From NCBI RefSeq assembly GCF_905475395.1, contig NC_058340.1, forward strand, positions 75,060,181-75,124,180: a stretch of DNA of 64,000 bases, in the 5' to 3' direction. Positions within the stretch are counted from its first letter, which is position 1, and the number at the start of each line of letters is the position of its first letter. The translations under genes and the position numbers were made by a program. The notes beneath the pieces are model-generated. The model was not told the DNA's origin, did no database searches, and saw only the letters and a program-made list of their open reading frames with translations. This stretch comes from Chrysoperla carnea (lineage: Eukaryota; Arthropoda; Insecta; Neuroptera; Chrysopidae). Shown here piece after piece: positions 51,900-61,749 of this stretch.

Positions 51900-52573
51900 T
51901 TATACCATGTATATATGAAATATACATAGTATATTAAGTTTCGTCCCAAGTTTGTAACGCTTAAAAATATTGATGCTACGAACAAAATTTTGGTATAGGT
52001 GTTCATTGAATCACCTAATTAATCCATTTCCGGTTGTCCGTCCGACCGTCCGTCCGTCCGTCCGTCCGTCCATCCGTCTGTGGACACGATAACTCAAAAA
52101 CGAAAAAAGATATCGATCTGAAATTTTTACAGCGTACTCAGGACGTAAAAAGACAGGTCAAGTTCGTAAATGAGCATCATAGGTCAATTGGGTCTTGGGT
52201 CCGTAGGACCCATCTTGTAAACCGTTAGAGATAGAACAAAAGTTTAAATGTAAAAAATGTTGCTTATAAAAAAATAAAAAACTTTTGTTTGAAACATTTT
52301 TTTGTAAACATCACTGTTTACCCACGAGGGCGTTAATTAGGTGCAAATTTTATAGTATATATTTATATAGGAATATCAAAGTGAATATCTTTTGTTATTT
52401 ACGTGACGTCAAAAAAACAAACGACTGCGCATCAACACTTGCGCATTATATGAGAATATCAGTTAAATATGTCAGATATGTATGTATGTGAAATGTGACA
52501 GAGTTATCAACACTGCCTATACATGGTATTTCAACAATTAACTCAGTCAATTGTTTGTTTTCACTTGTTTTTA
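51900..52573 (+). repeat. Dispersed repeat family A, copy 7
   Basis: The best-preserved full copy: starts TATACCATGTATATATGAAA, carries a (CCGT)n run at 52037-52075, the GGTCCGTAGGACCCATCTTG box and AACATCACTGTTTACCC, and ends TTGTTTGTTTTCACTTG. Confidence 0.9.
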
Positions 52574-52782
52574 AAATAATATTTGGTCTTAACTCGTGTT
52601 CGCAATTTTAATTATTTTTAAATAAACAAGTGAAATTTAAAAAACCCCAAACAAATTTTTCGGATTCGGAACCCTAAACTCACACTTGAAACATATCTAT
52701 GAAGACTCTCCTTTAAATTACCGTTTTTCTTTAAAGCCTTTTCCAAATTGAACCGATTTTGAACATCATCGTCAATTTTTAT

Positions 52783-52997
52783 ACCATGTATCTATGAAAT
52801 ATACATATTATACCATGTATATATGAAATATACATAGTATATTAAGTTTAGTCCCAAGTTAGTAACGCTTAAAAATATTGATGCTACGAACAAAATTTTG
52901 GTATAGATAGAATCACCAAATTAGATAGAATCACCATTTCCGGTTGTCTGTCCGTCTGTCTGTCAACACGATAATTCAAAAACGAAAAGAGATATCA
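52783..52997 (+). repeat. Dispersed repeat family A, copy 8 (3'-truncated)
   Basis: Only the first 200 bp of the family is present, with a duplicated start (TATACCATGTAT twice within 36 bp). It ends abruptly after AAAAACGAAAAGAGATATCA. Confidence 0.85.
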
Positions 52998-54298
52998 CCA
53001 TTGACTTCTCGCTAAACATGTGTTCAGTTTTCTTTTTTTATCAGGAAAAAGACCACCTGTTTGAATTGAAGTTTTCATTGCTTTTTTGCTTTATTTGAAA
53101 ATGATTTCAACAGGTGGCATTTATGTGACATGTGCTTTTAATAAACCACGTGGATTCTTTTATTTTCAATGCTGTTATCCTGATATTAAAACATTTCAAT
53201 ATCCTGAAAATTGGAAAATTTTCCAATTTTCTTCCTGCATTCTTTTAAGTTCGTTCATTTTCTATTTATTGTCCATATAGTGGACAACCATATAAATTAG
53301 GGGATGAGTAGAAAAGCTTTTTTCGTCCTTTTCGAAGTAAAATACATGTTTACTTGATACATTTACGTTTTCGAATTATTAAAATTCGAAAAGTTTCTCG
53401 AAACTTTCGATATTGTATTTGTGGTAATTAAGAAAAATATATAATATAATAGGGGTAGTTTTTAGATTGTATTCAAGGAGAGGGGTAGATTGAATATCCG
53501 AGAGATATATTTATCTTATAACAAGGGGTGATGAAAGGATAAATGAAAATTTTCGCGGAAAATAGGTGAATAACGATACAATATGTATTAGGAGAACATG
53601 TTTTTTACAGTGTTTATTTGTTTTCTCTTATAAAGTGGTGTCATTTGAACAACCCTTGTGAAATTGTAACAAGTGTGTGGTGTGTGTGTGTGCATATATT
53701 ACATTTTATGCATGAGGGTGAATAAAAAAAGGGGTTGTTGTAACAGAAAATCAATAAATATGTACATATTTTTTTTAAGATTTTGGGGTGATTATAAATT
53801 CTATAAAATACGAAATGCCGTTGAATTCAATTTTTGTCGTAAAAGCTTCCAACTAAAAATTGAATTTTCAGTCGATATTTTCAATTTTCACATTTTTTAT
53901 GCTCAAATTCGGGGTCAGCGACGTCGAACACCCCCAGGACAATATCATTTTCTTAATATATTTATTTTAACTCTGTTTTGTATTATCGGGGGTCAAAATA
54001 AGGATTTCGGATAAAAATTGAATTATTCGGCCGTCATTCTCATATTCAGATTCGAATTAAACGGCCCCAAAAGCCCCCCAGATTGGTGTTATCCTTATTT
54101 TCTACCAGCTTTTATTTAGTTTCACCTGTCCCGTTGTCTGTCTGTAATCAAATCTTGCAAGTGAAATTTGATCCACTTCCCGGTTTCCGATTGAGCTGAG
54201 ATTTTGCATGCACATTTAGTTTGGATGGCAATGCATGATAAGGTGGCGTCCTGATTTCCCATCGCTTCCACCATATTTGATATATATACATTTTTTTT

Positions 54299-54453
54299 TA
54301 CTCATACCCGACTATTTGTAAAAGCTTGAAGCGGTTAACATCAAGAATAAATCGAAAAATAATTGGGCATGTGGAGTAGACGAGGCGTTATGATTCATTT
54401 TTGATATTTTAATTTAAGCGCCTCAAGCTTTTACGAATAGTCGGGTATGAGTG
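54299..54453. mobile_element. Short MITE-like inverted repeat (155 bp)
   Basis: The arms ACTCATACCCGACTATTTGT and its inverse, each about 34 bp with two mismatches, enclose about 85 bp. No target duplication is obvious. Confidence 0.65.
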
Positions 54454-55856
54454 ACTCATAGATAAAATTATTTTCTACTTTTTAGTACAAAAGTATTTTT
54501 CATAAAATTTTTTTTTGTTGGAATGGATCGAACAAGAAATTGATCTATTATTTACTCGAAGTGAATACTGAACCGTTAACAAAATTTTCCAAGGTATTTA
54601 GAATCATTCTAGATTCGTTCAAAACATTGTGTACCCACTTGTTTATAAATTAATATATATGTATACACAAAATACGATACAACATTGATTAGGAGCCTAG
54701 GAAAATTCAGGAAAGGAAAAGCTTTCACGTAGCAAACTTTTCTTATAATGATTCTTCGAATATTCGAACAAGATAAATCTTTTAAGGGAAATATTATATT
54801 CTCGAAGATATTTGTATATAATATAAATTTTCAACAATTTCCCTAAATAAAATATATACAATAATTCGAAACAACATGTGCTAGGATAACAGAAAATTTG
54901 ATGTATTTCCTTTTATCCTGGAAATCTTATGGAAAATTCTTTCCAAGGACGAACAAAAAAAAATGGGAAAAAAAACAAATTGTTTTTTCTTTTAAACATT
55001 ACGATAGGGATAAAAAGGAATTTTCCTCCTTTCTGGATTTTCATCTATTAAGAAAACAGAATGTTCTGAAGGATATGGCAATGTCTACTTGAAATATGAT
55101 AATGAATGCACTTATATGATCAAACGATGCTTTCTTCAATGAATTTTCATTTATTAGGGAATCAGCAAAACAATTGATAATTTTGATATGAGGTGTAGGT
55201 AGTAATGAACACCCTCCGTTGTTGAAGGGTGGGCGGTTAAACAAAACAATCGATATCACAGTTAGTAGTGATGTGGCGTGGCGTGTCCCTATGCGATATG
55301 CGCTAGTCTGTTATCCAATGATTTGATATATTGATAAGGTTTGCTATGTGCATATACAAACAATGTGCATGTCTTGCGTACGCACCGCTAACTGTGTGCT
55401 GATCATATCTCACTTGTTAATTATAATTATCTTTTTTCGACGTCATTGATTGCATGTGTTTTATTTTTATAGGTATGTAAGAGGGGATGGCTTTATATTT
55501 TTTGTATCCACTTACTTTATTTTTTTTTTCTGTAGCGGAGATTATTTTGGAAATATTTAAATTTTACCTATAGTACTGATTTTGATGAAAATTTATGATT
55601 AAGCGTTGTTTATCATCTAGATCAAAAGTTATATGGTGCTTATAGTGGTGCTTTTAGCCAGGGATTTGGAAAAATATATGTTGAAAATGGCAACGGGAAA
55701 ACGATAAAGTGATGAAATCCAAGCAAAAAGTGTCATTCAAGTATATTTCGAAAATCCAATACTTTCTGAGTTATATGCGATTGAATTTCGAAGTATTTAA
55801 CGTTAAATAACTGATAAATTGGACGTTTTTTTAATAAAAGTATATCATCATATTAT

Positions 55857-56168
55857 AAATAAATAATAATAATAATAATAAATATAAATAAATAAATTAA
55901 TATTTTTAACCTCCGTTTTTACGCCTTATCACAGAGGCCACTCACATCATTATTTGTTAATCTTTATTTATTATATTACAATTATATTTAGGATGTGAGT
56001 GGAATCGGTTAATTCGTTCTTATCCAAGCGACGACAATGTGATCAATTCTGCACTCCCATTAATTATAAATTGTTCACACTGCCGGTGCCTGGATTCGAA
56101 CCCACAACCTATGTCTAATTAGTCCAACAGTCGAAGATTAACTCCTTAGACCGCTCGGCCATTTAGGC
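55857..56168 (-). mobile_element. tRNA-Leu-like SINE with (AAT)n tail
   Basis: Reading the minus strand from 56168, the head GCCTAAATGGCCGAGCGGTC is tRNA-Leu-like. It has an A box (TGGCCGAGCGG, 56161-56151) and a perfect B box (GGTTCGAATCC, 56102-56092). About 190 bp of unrelated body follows, then a TAATAATAA-rich tail at 55859-55896. Promoter boxes, body and simple-repeat tail are the hallmarks of a tRNA-derived SINE transcribed by RNA polymerase III. The head lacks a well-paired acceptor stem and the element extends far beyond a tRNA, so a functional tRNA gene is unlikely. Confidence 0.8.
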
Positions 56169-56809
56169 TTTTAAATCTTGAAAATGAACAAAAATTCAAG
56201 TCATTTGCATGGAAATTAACGGAGATATAATGAAAAGAAAGTTTCTCGTACCCTTTTTAATGTTTTATTCAGCACGAAGGCGGGGATTACCCCCCTCTCC
56301 CCTGGGTTGAAACCATTATATGTGCTTGCTGGAATAACAAGGCTAGATTTCCTGCTATTGGACTAACTCCGATTCCAATGGCTAGCTTGGTATTTTTCTT
56401 ACTAGGAATTCTAGCCAGAGAGTTATAGAGAAAAATCATAAAAAAAGTATTTTTCCGGATACATCAGAAGGACAATACAGGATAAAATATAGAATAAATA
56501 AATATAACGAAGGAAAATCTGTATATCTGCATCCCTAAGTATGTTTATTTATTTATTTATTTATTTGATATACAATATATTCCTGTTATCCTAGGACATG
56601 TTGTTTTCAAAATATATAAATATAAACAACACATTACAAGTGAGAGTTATAGAAGGTTTTCTAAATATACAGGATGGAGCATTTTAATCTATTATGGCTA
56701 ATGGCTCATTTTGTAGTTAACCAATCAAAAAATAACTTAAACAAAAGTTGTAGAGTTTGACCTACTTCTCCGGGTTACTTTAATAATAAATTTAGTTCCT
56801 AAAATGTAA

Positions 56810-57260
56810 TCTATACATATAAAATGCTTTGTCTTGAATGATTGACTGACTGACGGATCAATGCACTACCTAAACCGCTGATCGTAGAGACTTGAAACTT
56901 GGAGTATGTGTACTTTGCATAACTTAGGCATCCCATAATAAAGAAACATCCGAAATTCTATTCCTAAAGGGGGGAGTGGAAAGGGGGCAAATTTTGTGCG
57001 GGACAACGTGATACCATGGTCTAAACTACTTCAAATTTTGCGTAAATATTCTTTAACAGAATTGATGCAAGAGGTGATTCGCATTAAAACTCATCGCCTA
57101 ACGGGGTTAAAAAGTGGGAGAAAGAACTTTATCATTTTTGAGGCCAGAAATGTCCAAATTGTTATATGACCATATAGTTATTAAGCTCAAATGTTATTAT
57201 CATTTTTGGTCCAAAGTGCACGGTTACGGAGATATAGTCCAAAACGGTTTTCCTTAAAAT
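56810..57260. repeat. Probable retroelement-derived repeat
   Basis: The segment starts TCTATACATATAAAATGCTT and includes GACTGACTGACGGATC and AGAGACTTGAAACTTGG. The last phrase resembles the block at 39230-39290 (AGAGACTTGAAATTTGGCAG), so the two probably descend from one family. No reading frame survives. Confidence 0.4.
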
Positions 57261-57862
57261 GGAGGCACTTCTCCCACTTATTTTTGTAAGAATTTTGTGC
57301 ACTTATATTCAGTACCTAATGCTGAATCTATTTAAATAATTAAACAAAACAACTCCTGTAATTTAGTGCTTTATGGACAAGAGAAACGAGCTTCTAAATT
57401 ACCTGTTTTAGTGTGATCTTAGAGATTATTTAGGCAGGTTATATAAGTTTCAAAAAAATTTTTTATCTCTTATTATATGTATTTTTTTACATTAATTTAT
57501 ATCATTTTAACATTCATTTAGCTCGACCCGTGCGGAAATAATATAAGTAATTTACTTTCTTATTATTTATAGGCAATTTCATTACAGATACGATGTACAA
57601 ATTACATTCTGACAAAAATTAAATCTTAATATTATTTCTTTACCCTGTTTTTTGCTAAGCGGAACCTTTTTAAACCGTGAGTCTATTTTTCGCCACAATA
57701 TGTGCTTTGATAAGTAATTTGATAAAGCAATAAGGAAGATTTCGCGTGGACAGTAAAACACAGGCTAGAGATGTATATAAGATTATGATTTCCTAAAAAA
57801 TTTGTTATTTTGACTTATCACATACTTACAGAGGTCATTTATTAATTTAGAATAATTATGTA

Positions 57863-57897
57863 TATAAAGTGAATTTTATTTTTAGCATAGTATCAGT
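57863..57897 (+). promoter_or_regulatory. Core promoter (TATA box plus initiator)
   Basis: TATAAA at 57863-57868 is followed by the initiator TCAGT at 57893-57897, whose A (57895) lies 32 bp after the start of the TATA box. This is the canonical arthropod arrangement. It stands before a 5' UTR exon ending in AAG|GTAAGT. Confidence 0.7.
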
Positions 57898-57973
57898 ATA
57901 AGTTCAGAAGTTCTAACAATATTTATTACATTTGATTGTTTTTTGACTTGTTTTCAATTCGAACAATTAGAAG
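57895..57973 (+). other. Predicted 5' UTR exon of the secreted-protein gene
   Basis: It begins at the inferred start site and ends at the donor AAG|GTAAGT (57974). The intron 57974-58368 ends TTTGTTTCAG, 12 bases before the start codon. There is no ATG in the exon that would open a long frame. Confidence 0.6.
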
Positions 57974-58261
57974 GTAAGTAATATTTTTATACTTGTAATA
58001 ATTTTGAGTAAAGACCAATATAATGCAAAATTAAAAATCCGAATTTTGTCATGAAAATCGGTATATGGGCATAAAAAAATATTTTAAGTAACTTTTTCAT
58101 TTCATCATTTTGTTCGATATCTCTAACCATCTCTGGCGCTAGGCCAAGGGAGATCCTTTAAGAATTTGCCCTGTTTATCAATTTCTAGTAGTCTGAGTTT
58201 AAGGTTCAGGTTTCGGTTTAATATCTTAAAATATGTAACCCATCCCTCTGTATGAGTTTGC

Positions 58262-58332
58262 AAATTTTCAAATCGATATTCCTATAAATGATGAAAGTGT
58301 GAGGGTGTCTTCATCTTAAATGCGACACACAT
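58262..58332. repeat. Inverted copy of the repeat end at 45072
   Basis: TCTTCATCTTAAATGCGACA and upstream CAAATCGATATTCCTATAAA are the reverse of 45072-45135. It lies in the 5' UTR intron of the downstream gene and stops about 35 bp before the acceptor. Confidence 0.7.
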
Positions 58333-58380
58333 ATAAATCAAGTTGCAAAATAATTATTTTTGTTTCAGACTTTGAAAAAA

Positions 58381-59484
58381 ATGATTCCACATACAACGAA
58401 ACTTCTTGACAAGCACAAAATAATGCTGGTAATGTTTCTGCAAATTATTTTTAGTCAAGTGCTTATGACTACGGGATTACCTCAAATTGATAATTCCAAA
58501 AATAGCTTATGCATGGAACAAACTAATGAATTGAAATCAGATTCAATAAATCCAACTATGAAAGAAGCTTATCAAAATTGTAATGATAAAGTGGAAAATT
58601 TTAAGAAAATTATCAATGTTATTGAAAGACAACCGACAAAAGATGTTAAAGAATTGGCTTACAATGCTTTATATCAAGAAGTTTTGAATCACTATAAGTT
58701 AGAAAATTTAGAAACAACCCAAATTAATTTATGTATTTTGGAAATATTAATGGGAAAAAAGGAAGAAGCTCTTGAACATTTTAAAGGTTTGAATCCAAAT
58801 GCAGCATTACAAGTCGTAGAATGCGTTAATGATTATCAAGGTGGTGTTCGTTTAACAGAATTACTTAAATTTGTGGCATCGAAGCCAGAAATATCTGATA
58901 TAGGACATAATATAATAATTATATCCGTTGTAATGGTTAGAAAAACTGGTTTGCCCGGAGGTATGTCAACTATATTTGGAATAAAGCTAATGGAAATTGC
59001 AGCATTACTACAAACTACAAAACTTGAACCATCTTATTTCAACAAGCTGCAAGAAATATGGGAGGATATAATTACTTCCCACTGTGATGCAGTCCAAAAT
59101 AGCACTGTTACATTTACTAAACTTAAAGATTTGACTTCACATGCACAAAAATTTGAGGGTAAATTAGAAAAGGTTGAGAACTATTTTCAGGATATTTTAG
59201 TTCCTTCTATACGCACTCTTTTACATAGAGAAGGTGTAAAAAACCATTTTGATATGATTCTTAAATGTGTACCTAAATCGATCCCATTCATAGAAACAGG
59301 TGCCATATTATATTCAATTATATTCGATGAAATAGCTAAGCAAAATTTGTCAAATACTAATGATTTCAAAACAAAATTAGCAGATTATATTAAAAACTAC
59401 ATGGAACTACCAAATTATTCTCATATCGATAAAAAATATAAAGAAATGTTTGAAAATTTAAAAACTAAAGTCACCAGCGCATAA
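58381..59484 (+). CDS. Unrecognised 367-aa putative secreted protein
   Basis: The coding region is a single exon. I start at the ATG of MIPHTTKLLDK, 12 bases after the splice acceptor; the frame upstream has only a TTG. Residues 1-34 look like a signal peptide: basic N-region, hydrophobic core IMLVMFLQIIFSQVLM, possible cleavage after TTG. The rest is Lys/Glu-rich and probably helical, with no second membrane span. After the signal there are exactly six cysteines (44, 67, 118, 148, 235, 296), consistent with three disulfides. Sequons lie at N240, N322 and N345. An AATAAA signal follows at 59544-59549. I do not recognise the family; salivary, haemolymph or reproductive secreted proteins often look like this, but nothing shows which. 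Its TATA/initiator promoter with a non-coding first exon fits a tissue-restricted gene rather than a housekeeping one. Confidence 0.8.
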   Translation: MIPHTTKLLDKHKIMLVMFLQIIFSQVLMTTGLPQIDNSKNSLCMEQTNELKSDSINPTMKEAYQNCNDKVENFKKIINVIERQPTKDVKELAYNALYQEVLNHYKLENLETTQINLCILEILMGKKEEALEHFKGLNPNAALQVVECVNDYQGGVRLTELLKFVASKPEISDIGHNIIIISVVMVRKTGLPGGMSTIFGIKLMEIAALLQTTKLEPSYFNKLQEIWEDIITSHCDAVQNSTVTFTKLKDLTSHAQKFEGKLEKVENYFQDILVPSIRTLLHREGVKNHFDMILKCVPKSIPFIETGAILYSIIFDEIAKQNLSNTNDFKTKLADYIKNYMELPNYSHIDKKYKEMFENLKTKVTSA

Positions 59485-59942
59485 AATGGTTTAATATATA
59501 ATTTTTGTATTTTTAATTAATATAATAAAAAAGTTATTGATACAATAAATTTGTTTCATTTGTTTAGTTTTCCTTTGGTGTTAAAAAGTACCATCAAAGG
59601 CGGTGCAACAGGTGCACTTCTCTCTGTGAAACATTCTGAAAAAAAAATTTATAGAAAATTCGAAAATTCAAAAGCCCACCATAATTGTGTTGGTTTTTTT
59701 AAACTATATTCTAATTTATAATTATACAGTCAAATTAAATAAAAAATTATGGGAGTCAAAAGTCACAAAAACGAATTGATATTTTCGTGTACCTACAATT
59801 TATACTTTTCCAAGTATCTTTCAAATTATAATGTCAGTGACGTCAGCCAATCTTCCTTCAAGCACTCTACTAGTGCTTGGCCAATGCGCACGATCTTTAT
59901 GCACAATTTCGACGTTTAAAATAATAAATTATAAAATCAAAC

Positions 59943-60302
59943 TTAAGGAGGATCCCTCACCAGTAATAGAAAAAAATAAATTAGTAGAAAATGATCCAAA
60001 TTTTTAGTATGTTGTAGTTAACGATACATATTATTAAATCAAAAAAAAATTTGGGTATCTTATCGATCAATTAAGAGAGTAATTAATTAATTAAAAATAC
60101 ACTAAATAACATAGCATGATATGAGGATGATTATGTTATTTAGTGTATTTTTAATTAATTAATTACTCTCTTAATTGATCGATAAGATACCCAAATTTTT
60201 TTTTGATTTAATAATATGTATCGTTAACTACAACATATTAAAAATTTGGATCATTTTCTACTAATTTATTTTTTTCTATTACTGGTGAGGGAAATTCCTT
60301 AA
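59943..60302. repeat. Near-perfect palindrome, 171-bp arms, 18-bp spacer
   Basis: The left arm (59943-60113) and right arm (60132-60302) match as inverted repeats with 4 differences by my count: three clustered near the outer end and one internal. The spacer is GCATGATATGAGGATGAT. The adjoining 60340-60680 is a GIY-YIG remnant on the minus strand, so the palindrome may belong to the same inserted element. Confidence 0.95.
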
Positions 60303-60339
60303 ATTAAAGATTATAAATAAATCATGAAAGTAAATAATC

Positions 60340-60680
60340 TTTTTTTTCCACAATCCATTACTAATTCTAGAAATTCAACCTTGATTTTTTTTATTAAATC
60401 CGAATTTGGAATAGGTTCCTTGTCTAAGTTCATTTCATTACCTAGTTTTTGAATGAAGATGCTTTCATAAGCGTCTAATTCGCTAGGATTGGGTACTGAT
60501 TTTAGAAGTTTTAAATTCGATTTGTCAATTTTATGGTCATTTTCGATAACATGAGCGGCTACACATGATTTTTTCTATTCTTTCATATTTTAAATGTGTC
60601 CCATATGTACTTTAAATTTTGTAATAATTTGTCTTCTACTTTGACCTACATATTTCTTCAAACAATTTTGACATCCAACC
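60340..60680 (-). pseudogene. GIY-YIG endonuclease remnant, Penelope-like
   Basis: On the minus strand the frame reads GCQNCLKKYVGQSRRQIITK, then after two stops CVAAHVIENDHKIDKSNLKL, SVPNPSELDAYESIFIQKLG and NEMNLDKEPIPNSDLIKKI. The C-x2-C, YVGQS-R, AAHVIENDH and the E-x-I run before an asparagine-rich end are the layout of the GIY-YIG domain found at the end of Penelope-like retroelement ORFs. Two in-frame stops near 60590 make it inactive. Confidence 0.65.
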
Positions 60681-61209
60681 ATTGATCAAGATTGAATAAT
60701 TTTGATCAATCCTACCAAATTTCAGCCGGGTGTAAATTTTTGTAACTTCGGATGTTTAAATTGACCGGATAATAAACAATAATGCAAGGATTCGAAATCA
60801 ATGATGGCGCCTCTTAGTGCTCTTGTCGCTCTGCTACTTGAGAGTACAGTGTGTAACAATACATATGTAATAACATGTTTATGGTCACTGTTTTTATTTT
60901 TATTTGGTGTTATGTTTGGTTTGAGTTGAGAGTTGAGTTTTATGCTTGTTATGTTTTATGTTATGTTGTTATGTTTAGTTTTGACTAAAGGTGTACGTAT
61001 GGTACGTACGGCTTTAGTTATAAGAGCTGTGACTTTGACTTTGAAAGAAGCAGCACTAGCAGCATGGGAATCAGAATGCAGGTAGTTAGTGTTGACTCTA
61101 TGGAGGTAGGCACTTCTTTATTGTTCTTTTATTTTACAATTTTAGTTTTGGGTCCAGGGCCACAAGTCATATTTGACAACAGAGGTGCGTTAGCCATAAG
61201 GCCAAGTAG

Positions 61210-61745
61210 TTAGGTTAGGTTAGAGTGGCTGTCCTGGGGTGGGACACATTTAAATCATAGGATCCGTTGTGATACCGAAAAATGGTTGGCCCATCCCCGA
61301 CCACTACTTCATGAACCATTTGGAGCTGTTTAAGAACAGCAGGGGTGCTTTGACGTCGACGGACGTTAGGTCGGAGAGATCGTCAAAGAGAGGCTGGCTC
61401 AAGTAAATCCATCTCCTCATGGCAAGAGCTGCGCACTGACAGAGAAGATGTGGTCGTAATACACTGCCAGGCCCAGGCATTCAGCATGCCTGCCGTCCAA
61501 CCAGTGTCCTGTGATAGCCGCAACAACTTTGCTAACAGAGGCCCTTTAAAGTGATATAAGATCTTCGGAACTGCCACGATTGTACTCAGACAATGTCTGT
61601 TTTGTAGTACCACAAGTACATTCCTCCTTCCATCTAAGTTTGGCCTTTTTTTAGATATCCTCTTTGAGGAGCAACTTGCAGTTCGCAAATGGAACTTCCG
61701 GGTATTTATTGATGCTTGTGTCGTGCTTACAGGCTTTTGTCATGA
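61210..61745 (-). pseudogene. Jockey/LOA-type retrotransposon 3' end with AACCTAACC tail
   Basis: With frame changes the minus strand reads DTSINKYPEVPFANCKLLLK, SEYNRGSSEDLISL, SKVVAAITGHWLDGRHAECL and finally FDDLSDLTSVDVKAPLLFLN before a stop. A tail on the minus strand contains AACCTAACCTAA. The first segments match the plus-strand fragment at 24244-24463. AITGHW and the closing F-L-S-x-W-F-type residues are typical of Jockey-clade ends. Several breaks make it a dead copy. Confidence 0.7.
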
Positions 61746-61749
61746 TTAA

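Larger units (their letters stand above)
30290..57860. other. Large gene-free interval, possibly a ZIP11 intron, filled with repeats
   Basis: No exon of a recognisable protein is visible over about 27 kb on either strand. Open frames here are short and mostly translate repeats. The interval holds five family A copies, foldback and TTAA elements, the heat-shock-element array, a tRNA-derived SINE and several tandem duplications, listed separately. Stretches not covered by those entries (30.3-33.9, 35.5-36.7, 37.6-39.2, 49.0-51.2 and 53.0-54.2 kb) show only AT-rich sequence with short tandem motifs. Confidence 0.6.

Noticed and set aside
52034-52228. ORF beginning with repeated Val-Arg-Pro-Ser
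   Set aside because: Translation of the (CCGT)n run and core of repeat family A; no gene.
53673-54014. 113-codon ORF starting MCGVCVCIYY
   Set aside because: It starts in a GT repeat, ends in AT-rich DNA, and shows no domain, splice context or protein-like composition.
56073-56168. True tRNA-Leu gene on the minus strand
   Set aside because: The acceptor stem does not close cleanly and the sequence continues into a SINE body with an AAT tail.
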